64,000 nt of DNA from Pantoea sp. Cy-639 (GTDB taxonomy: Bacteria > Pseudomonadota > Gammaproteobacteria > Pseudomonadales > Pseudomonadaceae): contig NZ_VWXI01000010.1 of assembly GCF_011752525.1 (NCBI RefSeq), forward strand, positions 62,001 to 126,000. Reading direction: 5' to 3'. Shown piece after piece: positions 52,580 through 61,343 of this stretch (position 1 is the stretch's first letter; every line of letters starts with the position of its first letter). The position numbers and the translations under genes were made by a program. The notes under the pieces are model-generated. The model saw nothing but the letters and a program-made list of their open reading frames with translations, was not told the DNA's origin and did no database searches.

Positions 52580-53266
52580 TCAGGTCTTTTTGCCCGTGTC
52601 GAGCTTGCGCCATTGCCCGGCGTTCATCTGGCCGAGGACTTTGGCCTTGCCATTGCCGCCAAGGCTCACCAGCAGCGCGCTGGCGTATCCGGGGGTGCGT
52701 TGATCGCCGGCGACCCCGAGGCTGCGTTCAAGCTGGTCGATGCAACCGCTGTGGGTGACCAGCACCAGGTTGTGGCCGGGGCGCTTGCGGGCCAGCGCCG
52801 CGTCGGCAAAGTCCGCATTGCAGCGGGCCAGCCAGTCTTCGGTGGCGATTTCCTTGCCGAACAGGTAGTGCGCGGTCTGTCGGGTGCGCACCTCGGGGCT
52901 GGCCAGCAGGTCGACATCGGCCAGGCCCAGCCGGCGCAGGCCGTTGCCGACGCTGCCAGCGACCTGGCTGCCGGCGACAGTGATGCCGGCGGGGTCGTTC
53001 AGACAGGCGCCCTGGGAACGGTCGCAGCGCTCGGCATGGCGCACCAGCACGATGACCGAACCCTGGTCCCAGTCGGCATAGACACCATGGCTGCGCATCT
53101 GCTGCACGCTGCCCAGGTCGGCGATCTGCGTGCTGTTCATCCAGCCGCATACCGCCACCAGCGCCAGCAGGGCGGACACCCCGGTGAGGAGCACGGCCAG
53201 CATTGACCAACGCTGGGAGCGCGCGGTGGCGAGAGGGGCAGGGTTATCGATGATGCCTTGCAGCAT
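52580..53266 (-). CDS. Membrane-anchored histidine phosphatase (Ais/PmrG-like)
   Basis: 228 residues. An N-terminal membrane helix (LAVLLTGVSALLALVAVCGWM) precedes a histidine-phosphatase domain with the catalytic RHAE motif (IVLVRHAERCDRSQG) and a second His in VTHSG. Such proteins dephosphorylate LPS core heptose or other substrates in the periplasm. It is divergent from the zinc operon, and about 290 bp of upstream sequence is shared. Confidence 0.88.
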   Translation of the reverse strand: MLQGIIDNPAPLATARSQRWSMLAVLLTGVSALLALVAVCGWMNSTQIADLGSVQQMRSHGVYADWDQGSVIVLVRHAERCDRSQGACLNDPAGITVAGSQVAGSVGNGLRRLGLADVDLLASPEVRTRQTAHYLFGKEIATEDWLARCNADFADAALARKRPGHNLVLVTHSGCIDQLERSLGVAGDQRTPGYASALLVSLGGNGKAKVLGQMNAGQWRKLDTGKKT

Positions 53267-53468
53267 GCGCGCACTCCGGGGTGATGGAACGAGCGGACCA
53301 GGTGCTTGGCGGCGCCACGGTCCGAGAGTGCGTGCACTGTAGGAAGGTGGATGTTGCAGAACGGTGAGCCGGATGTGAAAAAAGTGCGAGGCGGCTCAGG
53401 CACTTGCCTGCGGGGGTGCGGACGGGGTGCATGACGGCGCCGGCGTGCACGTTTTTTTCACAAGCGTC

Positions 53469-53481
53469 GATATAACATAAC
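53469..53481. promoter_or_regulatory. Zur-like box upstream of the zinc/band-7 operon
   Basis: GATATAACATAAC agrees at 10 of 12 fixed positions with the GTTATA-N-TATAAC core expected of gamma-proteobacterial Zur sites. It lies 78 bp before the first gene of the operon, suggesting derepression under zinc starvation. Confidence 0.5.
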
Positions 53482-53558
53482 GAAATATGTCCGTGGATTG
53501 CCTGCGCCTTGCGCCGTAGTGCCGTTTCCGTGGCGACTGTTCCCAGCCTGGAGTCTTC

Positions 53559-55520
53559 ATGAGCGTCAACCTGGATACCGCGGACCTGGAGGGCACGCCC
53601 CGCTTCCAGCAATCACCTGGCCAGGCCCGCCGCCTGGTCGTGTTCAGCCATGGCGCGCTGCTGCTCGCGGGCCTGCTCTGGCTGCTGGCGATGCTGGTCG
53701 GCCTGTTCGCGCCGGCGGCGCATTGGAGCGTGCTGCTGAGCGTCAACGCCGCCACGCTGTTGCTGCTGGGGGCGGTCGGCCAGTCGGCCTGGGTTCCGGC
53801 CAGCTGGCGCGCCGAGGCTCTGGGTGTGCGGCCGGCGCAACTGGCGTTCTGGCGCGTGGCCAGCGCAGCCGACGAGCAAGCGCCGCTGAGTGCGCTGGAG
53901 CGCGGGGTGGCACGCATCGGCGAGGCATTGCGCCGGCAACTGCAACGGGTCGGCTACCCGGCGTTGCGCCTGTTCGCCCTGGCGGCGCTGGCCTTGGCGC
54001 TGTTGTCGGGGGGCTGGCAGCTCGACCTGCCGGCGCCGGTCGCGGTAGGGCAGGCCGGCTGGCTGAGCATGACCTTGCTGGCGGCGTTGGCCTTCGGCCT
54101 GCTGGTGGTCGAGCGCCACCTGGCCGCTGTCGGCGCCGTGCACTGGCCGGAGGCTGACGCCCTGGCGGCGGTGCTGCGCCTGGTGCTGGTCGTCCAGGTG
54201 CTGACCCTGGTGTGCCTGGTGAGCGCCGATGGCCAGCGTCTGTGGCCGGCACGCCTGGCTGTGCTGATGGCGCTTCTGCCTGGGCTGCTGGCCCTGGAAC
54301 TGATGCTGCGCGCGGTGCTGGCGACATTCCAGCCACGGCGCCCGCAGGAAGAGCCTGCACTGGTGGCGCGCAGCCTGGTGGCAGGGCTGATGCAATGGCC
54401 ACCGCGGCCACTGGCGTTCCTGCAGGGCGAGGTGCAGCAGCGCTTCGGCATCGACCTGCGCCAGGTCTGGGCGTTCGGCTTCATGCGCCGGGCGCTGCTG
54501 CCCGTCGCCGGGCTGGTGGCCGTGGGCGGCTGGTTGCTCAGCGGCGTGGTCCAGGTACCGCTCGATGGCCGTGGCGTGTACGAACGATTCGGCGCCCCGG
54601 TGCAGGTCTATCCCCCCGGGCTGCATGTCGGCCTGCCCTGGCCGCTGGGCCGTGTGGTCGCCGTGGACAACGGCACCTTGCGCACGCTCGCCACCGCCGG
54701 CGACGCCAGCCAGGTCGAGCCGCCGGGCGATGCCGAGGGCGCGGCGCCGGCCAGTGCCAACCGCTTGTGGGACGCCACCCATGTGGCCGAGAACGCCCAG
54801 GTGATCGCCGGCAGCGAGGGCAACGGGCAGAGCGTGCAGATCGTCAACATGGACGTGCGCTTCATCTATCGCATCGGCCTGGACGACGCTTCGGCGCTGG
54901 CGGCCACCTACCACAGCAGCGACATCGCCCAACTGGTGCGCAGTACCGCCAACCGGGTGCTGGTCCACGATTTCGCCAAGCGCTCGCTGGATGAGCTGCT
55001 GGGCGCCCAGCGCGAGGCCCTGGGGCGGGATATCGGGCGCGCGGTACAGGCCGACCTCGACCGCCTGGACAGCGGGGTGCAGATCCTCGCCACTGCCGTC
55101 GAGGCGATTCATCCACCGGCCGGTGCGGCGAATGCCTACCACGGCGTGCAGGCGGCGCAGATCAGCGCCCAGGCGCTGGTCGCCCGGGACCGTGGCCAGG
55201 CGGCGCAGCAAGCCAGCCTGACCCGACAGAATGCCGCCGCACTGAGCGACAAGGCCAGCGCCGCGGCCCATGAGAACACGGCCAGGGCCCAGGCCGCGAA
55301 GCTGACGTTCGACGCCGAGCGCAGCGCCTGGCAGCAGGCCGGGCAGGCGTTCATCCTCGAGCAGTACCTGGCCCGCCTGAACCAGGGCCTGGCTGGCGGC
55401 AATCTGCTGATCATCGACCACCGCCTGGGCGCGGCCCAGGCGCCGACCCTGGACCTGCGCAGCTTCGCCGCACCGGCCGATCCGGTCTCCACCCGACCCC
55501 AACAGGAGCGCAGCCATTGA
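53559..55520 (+). CDS. Polytopic SPFH/band-7 protein (HflK-like)
   Basis: 653 residues. The first ~330 residues contain about seven hydrophobic segments, followed by an SPFH/HflK-like domain (ERFGAPVQVYPPGLHVGLPWPLGRV..., VDVRFIYRIGLDDASALAATYHSSD) and an Ala/Gln-rich helical tail. Standard HflK has one membrane helix, so this is a polytopic variant, as in the P. aeruginosa operon beside hmtA. It is first in a four-gene unit; the role in zinc stress is not known. Confidence 0.85.
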   Translation: MSVNLDTADLEGTPRFQQSPGQARRLVVFSHGALLLAGLLWLLAMLVGLFAPAAHWSVLLSVNAATLLLLGAVGQSAWVPASWRAEALGVRPAQLAFWRVASAADEQAPLSALERGVARIGEALRRQLQRVGYPALRLFALAALALALLSGGWQLDLPAPVAVGQAGWLSMTLLAALAFGLLVVERHLAAVGAVHWPEADALAAVLRLVLVVQVLTLVCLVSADGQRLWPARLAVLMALLPGLLALELMLRAVLATFQPRRPQEEPALVARSLVAGLMQWPPRPLAFLQGEVQQRFGIDLRQVWAFGFMRRALLPVAGLVAVGGWLLSGVVQVPLDGRGVYERFGAPVQVYPPGLHVGLPWPLGRVVAVDNGTLRTLATAGDASQVEPPGDAEGAAPASANRLWDATHVAENAQVIAGSEGNGQSVQIVNMDVRFIYRIGLDDASALAATYHSSDIAQLVRSTANRVLVHDFAKRSLDELLGAQREALGRDIGRAVQADLDRLDSGVQILATAVEAIHPPAGAANAYHGVQAAQISAQALVARDRGQAAQQASLTRQNAAALSDKASAAAHENTARAQAAKLTFDAERSAWQQAGQAFILEQYLARLNQGLAGGNLLIIDHRLGAAQAPTLDLRSFAAPADPVSTRPQQERSH

Positions 55521-56548
55521 GCCCTCACGCCCCCCACGCCCACTCCGCGCAGGGTTGCGCAGCCACCTGCGATCACCACCACGGGCATCATCACGACGCG
55601 CCGGCCAGCCCACCCGCCAAGGCCTGGCGACGGGTACTGGTGGCGCTGCTGCTGATCATGCTGCTGGCCACCGCGGCCTGTTTCGTGCAGGTCAGGGTCG
55701 GCGAGGCCACGGTCATCACCCGTTTCGGCAACCCGATACGGGTGCTGACCGAGCCCGGCCTGGCCTGGCGCTGGCCGCTGCCGTTGGAGAACGCGGTACC
55801 GGTCGACCTGCGCCTGCGCACCACCTCGAGCGGCCTGCAGGATGTCGGCACCCGCGATGGCCTGCGGATCATCGTGCAGGCCTACATCGTCTGGCAGGTC
55901 GCCCCAGACCCACAGAGCATCCAGCGCTTCATGCGCGCGGTGCAGAACCAGCCCGACGAGGCGGCGCGACAGATCCGCGCCCTGATGGGCTCGGCGCTGG
56001 AGACCGGGGCCAGCGGCTTCGAACTGGCCGACCTGGTCAACGTCGACGCTGACCGGGTGCGGATCGACGCCTTCGAGCGGCGCTTGCAGGCACAGATCGA
56101 GCAGCCGTTGGCGCAGACCTATGGCATCAAGGTGCTGCAGGTCGGCATCGAGCGCCTGAGCCTGCCCAGGGTGACCCTCGACGCCACGGTCGATCGCATG
56201 CGCGCCGAGCGCGAGACCATCGCCACCGAGCGCACCGCCGAGGGCAAGCGCAAGGCCGCCGAGATCCGTTCGGCCGCCGAGCGCGATGCCCGCATCCTCG
56301 AAGCGGATGCCAACGTCGAAGCCGCGCGGGTCCAGGCCCAGTCGCAGGTCGAGGCGGCGCAGGTGTACGCCAAGGCCTATGCCAGCGCACCGGAGCTGTA
56401 CAAGCTGCTGCGTTCGCTGGATACCCTGGGCAGCGTGGTGACACCGGGCACGCGCCTGGTGCTGCGCACCGACGCCGCGCCGTTCCGCGCCCTGGTGGAC
56501 GGGCCGCAGGCGCCGGCAGGCAACGGGGCAGGGCATGCTCATGACTGA
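55517..56548 (+). CDS. SPFH/band-7 protein, HflC-like, with His-rich N-terminus
   Basis: 343 residues starting at a TTG (55517) that overlaps the previous stop (TTGA), with AGGAG upstream. A CDHHHGHHHD stretch near residues 18-27 may bind zinc. One membrane helix (~38-58) then the SPFH domain (EATVITRFGNPIRVLTEPGLAWRWPLPLENAVPVDLR). Operon partner of the flanking band-7 proteins, with which it probably forms a membrane complex. Confidence 0.85.
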   Translation: MSPHAPHAHSAQGCAATCDHHHGHHHDAPASPPAKAWRRVLVALLLIMLLATAACFVQVRVGEATVITRFGNPIRVLTEPGLAWRWPLPLENAVPVDLRLRTTSSGLQDVGTRDGLRIIVQAYIVWQVAPDPQSIQRFMRAVQNQPDEAARQIRALMGSALETGASGFELADLVNVDADRVRIDAFERRLQAQIEQPLAQTYGIKVLQVGIERLSLPRVTLDATVDRMRAERETIATERTAEGKRKAAEIRSAAERDARILEADANVEAARVQAQSQVEAAQVYAKAYASAPELYKLLRSLDTLGSVVTPGTRLVLRTDAAPFRALVDGPQAPAGNGAGHAHD

Positions 56549-57569
56549 ACCGCGACAAGGCGTGGCGGGCCCCTGGCTGCAATCGGCGCGCATCGGCTTC
56601 ATTGCGCTGTATGGCGTGACCCTGCTGGCGGCCCTGGGCTGGTTGTTCGGCAATGTGCGCGAGATCGGCCCGGAAAACCGTGCCGTGGTGTTGCGCCTGG
56701 GCGCCGAGCAGCGCATTCATGACGCCGGGTTGTTGTTGGCCTGGCCACGGCCGTTCGAAGAAGTGCTGACGCTGCCCTCGGCCGACCGGGTCAGCGAGCG
56801 CCGGGTCGAACTGTTGCTGCGCTCGGAGCTGGCCCGGCGTTCGGATCGCGATGGCAGCCTGGCCAGCGATGCCACGGCGGGCTCCGGTTATCTGCTGACC
56901 GGCGACGCCGGTATCGTCCAGCTGGAGGTCCGGGTGTTCTACAAGGTCGTCGAACCTTACGCCTTCACCCGACAGGGCGAGCACCTGGCCGCGGCGCTGG
57001 ATCGCCTGGTCGAGCGCAATGCCGTGCAGGTCTGCGCGGCCCGGGACATGGATGCGATCCTGGTCGCCCGCCCCGAGCTGGTCGGCGCCGACGTCCAGCT
57101 GGCCGAGCGCCGCGAACGCCTGCGCGGCGACCTGCAACGCGGCATCAACCACAGCCTGGCGGCACTGGAGGCTGCCGGTGGCGGCCTGGGCATCGAAGTG
57201 GTGCGGGTCGATGTGCAGTCGTCGCTGCCGCAGGCGGCGGTGAGCGCGTTCAATGCCGTGCTCACCGCCAGCCAGTTGGCCGAGCAGGCGATGGCCGATG
57301 CCCGCAATGACGCCGCCCGGCAGTTGCAGCAGGCCACCCAGGACGCCGACCGCACGCTACAGGTGGCTCAGGCCCAGGCGCGCGAGCGGTTGGCCCGGGC
57401 CAATGCCGATACCGCGACCATCGCCGGCCTGGCGCGCCAGGACGACCCGGGGTTGATGCTGCGCCTGTACCGCGAACGCATGCCGGCGATCCTGTCCCGC
57501 GCTGGCAGCGTCACCACGGTCAATCCCGAAGACAGCGGACACCTGATCCTCGAAGGCCCCCGCCCATGA
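56541..57569 (+). CDS. SPFH/band-7 protein, HflK-like
   Basis: About 342 residues; ATGs at 56535 and 56541 are both in frame and the second has the better ribosome-site spacing. One membrane helix (IALYGVTLLAALGWLFG) followed by an SPFH domain (PENRAVVLRLGAEQRIHDAGLLLAWPRPFEEVL, IVQLEVRVFYKVVEPYAF) and a helical C-terminus. Overlaps the end of the HflC-like gene and reads with it as a complex pair. Confidence 0.85.
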   Translation: MTEPRQGVAGPWLQSARIGFIALYGVTLLAALGWLFGNVREIGPENRAVVLRLGAEQRIHDAGLLLAWPRPFEEVLTLPSADRVSERRVELLLRSELARRSDRDGSLASDATAGSGYLLTGDAGIVQLEVRVFYKVVEPYAFTRQGEHLAAALDRLVERNAVQVCAARDMDAILVARPELVGADVQLAERRERLRGDLQRGINHSLAALEAAGGGLGIEVVRVDVQSSLPQAAVSAFNAVLTASQLAEQAMADARNDAARQLQQATQDADRTLQVAQAQARERLARANADTATIAGLARQDDPGLMLRLYRERMPAILSRAGSVTTVNPEDSGHLILEGPRP

Positions 57570-57624
57570 ACCCTGAACCTTGCCTGGCGCACCCTGCGAC
57601 CAGTTTCCATCGGAGCCGACCGCG

Positions 57625-59574
57625 ATGAGCGCGCACCCTCACTCTCATGGGCACCATCACGCCCATGGGCATCACCATGCCCATATCCCGCTGGGTCCTG
57701 GGCTGCTGTCCGCCGACGAGCGTCGGCAGGCCGCGCGGCAGCTGACCCTGGCCATGCTCGCCCTCGGCTTGCTGGGGCTGGGGCTGGCCTGGCGCTGGCT
57801 GGCGCCGGCCCAGGACGGCGTGGCGCAGCTCGTGCTGGGCCTGGCTGCATTGCTGGTGGCCGTGCCGGTGCTGCGTTCGGCCTGGCACAGCCTGCTGCGG
57901 CCCAGCCTGCATGGCGTCACCGACCAGTTGATCGCCCTGGCCATGCTGGGCGCTTGGGCCACTGGCGATCTGGCCACGGCAGCCTTGCTGCCGATCATCA
58001 TGATCCTGGGGCATGTGCTCGAAGAGCGCAGCATGATCGGCTCGCAGGAGGCCATCGAGGCGCTTGGCCGGCTGACGCGCAGCCAGGCGCGACGGGTCGA
58101 CACCGACGGCGAGGTGCGCGAGGTCGACAATGCCAGCCTGCGTGCGGGTGACGTGGTCGAGGTCCGGGCCGGCGACCGGGTGCCGGCCGATGGCCGGATC
58201 CTCCACGGCCAGGCCAGCCTCGACACGGCGCCGATCACCGGCGAGGCCTTGCCGCAGGAGGTGACGGTCGGGGCGCAGGTCTACGGTGGGGCGATCAACC
58301 TGGACGGGTTGTTGCGGATCGAGGTCAACGCGGTCGGCGACGACTCGACCCTGGGCAAGGTGATCGCCCTGATGCAGCGCGCGGAGCAGGCCAAGCCACC
58401 GATCACCCGCCTGCTCGAACGTCATGCCGGCGGCTACCTGGTGCTGGTGCTGCTGATCGCCGCCGCCACCTGGTTCATCACCGGCGATGCCCAGGCCATG
58501 CTCGCCGTGCTGGTGGCCGCCTGTCCCTGTGCGTTGGTGCTGTCGGCGCCGGCCACGGCCATCGCCGGAATCGCCGTGGCCGCTCGGCATGGCATCCTGA
58601 TCCGCGGCTCGGCGTTTCTCGAGGAGCTGGCCGACCTGTCGTCGCTGGTGATCGACAAGACCGGCACCCTGACCCATGGCGCCTTGCAACTGCAACGTAT
58701 CCTGCCGGCCCAGGCAGGGGCGGACGAGGCGCCGATCGTGCGACTGGCCGCCAGCCTTGGCACGGCCAGCAGCCACCCGGTGAGCCGGGCGTTGGCCAAT
58801 CGCCTGAGCCACGACCAGCACCTGGTGCTGGACGAAGTGCACGAGCGCCAGGGTTTTGGCGTGGTTGCCGCCACTGCGCAGGGAGAGGCGGCGCTGGGCC
58901 GCCCGGAGCTGTTCCTGCGCCTGGGCATCGACCTGCCGCCGGTGCCGGAGCATGACGGCCCGATCGCCGGCCTGGCGCTCAATGGCCGCTTCCTGGCCTG
59001 GCTGCTGCTGGCCGACAGCGTGCGCGGCGAGGCGCCGCAGGCCTTGGCGCAACTGCGCGAACTGGGGCTTGGCCGCCAGTTGCTGCTCACCGGCGATCGG
59101 CGCAGCGTCGCCGAAGCCGTGGCCCGGCAGACGGGGATCGGCAACGTGGTGGCCCAGGCCCTGCCCGAGGACAAGCTGCGCCAGGTCAACGAGGAGATCC
59201 GCGCCGGGTTCCGGCCGATGGTGGTCGGCGATGGCATCAACGATTCGCTGGCGCTCAAGGCCGGGGTGGTCGGCGTGGCCATGGGCACGGGGGGCACCGA
59301 TATCGCCATGGCTGCCGCGGATATCGTGCTGATCAACAGCGACCTGCGACGCCTGGCCACCTGCGTGCGGCTCAGCCGTCTGTGCCGGCGTACCTTGCAA
59401 TGGAACGTGCTGATCGGCCTGGGCTGGACGCTCGCGATCATGCTGGCGGCGGCGTTCGGCCTGTTGGGCGCGGCGGGGGCGATGATCGCGGCGTTGCTGC
59501 ACAACCTCAGCACCTTGCTGGTGCTCGGCAATGCCGGGCGTCTGCTGCGCTATGACGAGCGTGATGCCGCGTAG
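57625..59574 (+). CDS. hmtA: P-type metal ATPase with His-rich N-terminus (HmtA-like)
   Basis: 649 residues from the ATG at 57625. Eleven of the first 20 residues are His. TGE (205-207), CPC (300-302) in the metal-path helix, DKTGT (344-348, phosphorylated Asp) and an HP pair (384-385) identify a P1B ATPase; there is no N-terminal heavy-metal-binding domain. In P. aeruginosa the homologue beside band-7 genes (HmtA) imports zinc and copper, which fits the Zur-like box. Direction of transport is inferred, not visible in sequence. Confidence 0.85.
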   Translation: MSAHPHSHGHHHAHGHHHAHIPLGPGLLSADERRQAARQLTLAMLALGLLGLGLAWRWLAPAQDGVAQLVLGLAALLVAVPVLRSAWHSLLRPSLHGVTDQLIALAMLGAWATGDLATAALLPIIMILGHVLEERSMIGSQEAIEALGRLTRSQARRVDTDGEVREVDNASLRAGDVVEVRAGDRVPADGRILHGQASLDTAPITGEALPQEVTVGAQVYGGAINLDGLLRIEVNAVGDDSTLGKVIALMQRAEQAKPPITRLLERHAGGYLVLVLLIAAATWFITGDAQAMLAVLVAACPCALVLSAPATAIAGIAVAARHGILIRGSAFLEELADLSSLVIDKTGTLTHGALQLQRILPAQAGADEAPIVRLAASLGTASSHPVSRALANRLSHDQHLVLDEVHERQGFGVVAATAQGEAALGRPELFLRLGIDLPPVPEHDGPIAGLALNGRFLAWLLLADSVRGEAPQALAQLRELGLGRQLLLTGDRRSVAEAVARQTGIGNVVAQALPEDKLRQVNEEIRAGFRPMVVGDGINDSLALKAGVVGVAMGTGGTDIAMAAADIVLINSDLRRLATCVRLSRLCRRTLQWNVLIGLGWTLAIMLAAAFGLLGAAGAMIAALLHNLSTLLVLGNAGRLLRYDERDAA

Positions 59575-59590
59575 GGAGAAGGGCGAGGGT

Positions 59591-59619
59591 GGCGCCACGG
59601 GGACTTGCCCCGTGGCGCC
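59591..59619. repeat. REP-like palindrome downstream of the P-type ATPase
   Basis: GGCGCCACGGGG (59591-59602) pairs perfectly with CCCCGTGGCGCC (59608-59619) around ACTTG. Lies between convergent genes and can serve as a transcript-end structure. Confidence 0.7.
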
Positions 59620-59645
59620 GAAGGAAGGCGCTGGCCTGTGGTGTG

Positions 59646-60803
59646 TTACTTGAAGTCCGCTTGCATCTGGGTGGCGATGCTGACACCGCTGGACGACTTC
59701 ACGCAGACATCCAGGTAGTCGGTGAAGCGCGGCGGCACAGCGATGCCCTCTTCGAGCAGGCGGCTGTTGTCGAACAGGTAGTTGAGGTCGGCGAAGCCGC
59801 TGTACAGGCGCAGTGCACGCAGTACCAGGCGCGGGTTGGCCGGGCCGATGCGGGTCTCGAAGCTGCTGGCCAGCGACTTGAGGTCGTCGACATCGACCTT
59901 GCGGTAGCGCTCGCCGACCGGCTCGGCGCCATTGGCCAGGGCATAGGCTTCGTCGATCTCGCCGAAGGTGCAGGCCGAGCTGTGGCCGGCGGAGATATGG
60001 TAGAGGTCGTGGCTCAGCTGCGGCTTGAGGGTCAGGCCGATCAGCGCCTCGGCGCAGTAGTCCACCGGGATCACGTCGATCTGCTCGTCGAGGCCGCAGG
60101 TGAAGCTTTCCAGGGCGAAGCCCATGCGGAATACCCAGAAGATGCTGCCCGACGCCTGGCAGCCGAGGCTGCGGTGGCCGACCACGATCGATGGCCGCGC
60201 CACCACCAGCGGCAGGCTGGGCAGGTCTTCGCGCATGCGCCGTTCGATCTCGGCCTTGGAGGCGGTGTAGTCGACCAGTTGCTGCTCGGCCTCGGGGAAC
60301 TCCCACGACTCGCTGATCGGCGATTCCTGCTGCGGGCCGCAGCACATCGCGGTGCCGACGTGGAGGAAGCGTTTGAGGCGCTTGGAACGGCTCATCACTT
60401 CGGCGAAGGCGAACGTGCCTTCCACGTTCACCGGCCAGATGGTCGGGTTCTTCGAGAACGAGGCCACCGCGGCGCAGTTGATCACCCGGTCGACCTGCAT
60501 CAGGCGCGGAGTTTCACGGCCCAGCCACGAGGTGTCGAGGAAGTCGCCACAGATGATCTGCGAGCTTTCCAGGGCCTGGCTGTCGGCCTGGCTCACGCCG
60601 TGCTGCAGCAGGTTGTCACGCAGGCGCTCGAGGCCTTGCTGGCGGTCCTCGGCACGCACCAGGAAGCACAGGTCGGCGGCATGGCCATCGGCGATGAGCT
60701 GGGCGGTTACCGAGCCGCCGAGGAAACCAGTGGCGCCGGTCAGCAGGATGCGTTCGGAGGTGGGATGCTGGGAAAACAGCGCATCGGTGACGTGGGAATT
60801 CAT
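59646..60803 (-). CDS. NAD(P)-dependent reductase of the thioester/acyl reductase type
   Basis: 385 residues from the ATG at 60803 with GAGG upstream. The extended-SDR Rossmann site is ILLTGATGFLGGSVTAQLI, followed by LVRAEDRQQGLERL and the active-site Y-x3-K (DYTASKAE). The VNVEGTFAFAEVM and VIPVDYCAEALIGLT blocks match the reductive-release (Lys2/MxaA-like) family. No carrier or adenylation domain is fused and none is adjacent, so the substrate is open: fatty acyl or other thioesters. Confidence 0.75.
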   Translation of the reverse strand: MNSHVTDALFSQHPTSERILLTGATGFLGGSVTAQLIADGHAADLCFLVRAEDRQQGLERLRDNLLQHGVSQADSQALESSQIICGDFLDTSWLGRETPRLMQVDRVINCAAVASFSKNPTIWPVNVEGTFAFAEVMSRSKRLKRFLHVGTAMCCGPQQESPISESWEFPEAEQQLVDYTASKAEIERRMREDLPSLPLVVARPSIVVGHRSLGCQASGSIFWVFRMGFALESFTCGLDEQIDVIPVDYCAEALIGLTLKPQLSHDLYHISAGHSSACTFGEIDEAYALANGAEPVGERYRKVDVDDLKSLASSFETRIGPANPRLVLRALRLYSGFADLNYLFDNSRLLEEGIAVPPRFTDYLDVCVKSSSGVSIATQMQADFK

Positions 60804-61343
60804 ATATATCCTCGGCAATGTAAGTTGCCCGCATGACTATGCAAAGTTAATGTAAAAACTTTGTGAAAAGTTGGGCGGTCTGTCGGTTTCAAGGAGCTGA
60901 ACAAACCTGCTTATTCGCCTTGTCTACCTGACAGCGGGGCGGGGCCCTTGTATTACTGGGTACTGGCGAACGGACAGGCACCGGTTGAACATGATGGCTT
61001 CCCGCCGACCGGATGGGCAGCAGGACGTCCGCTCTTTAAGTAGGCGGCGGCGCCATTCTGTCTGGCTTGGCGCGGCTTTTCAATCGCCTGGCCAGACATT
61101 GGCCGACGTTTTTCGTGAAACAAATTTAATGACTGTGAATGATCGTGTGATTTTGTATGAAAGATGTAAATTTGTTTAATCACTAAACGTGCCGTTTAAT
61201 TGGTAGGGAGCTTACGATATTGCTCGGGTGTCGGTGAGCTTGGGGAATTAATCGCTGCATATCAGGTTGTTTGAAGGCTTTGGGAAAAAAGACCCCGCCG
61301 ATTGAATGTCGGCGGGGTCTTTTCTTGTCCGTGACGGCTGGGC
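60804..61343. other. 540-bp intergenic region without a gene
   Basis: No credible open frame on either strand. The sequence is AT-richer than the surroundings, includes the promoter region of the reductase gene on the left and the E1 terminator on the right. No recognised operator was found. Confidence 0.6.
61291..61323. terminator. Terminator after the E1 gene
   Basis: GACCCCGCCGA (61291-61301) pairs with TCGGCGGGGTC (61309-61319) around a 7-base loop, with A residues before and T residues after, so it can end transcription in both directions. Confidence 0.9.
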
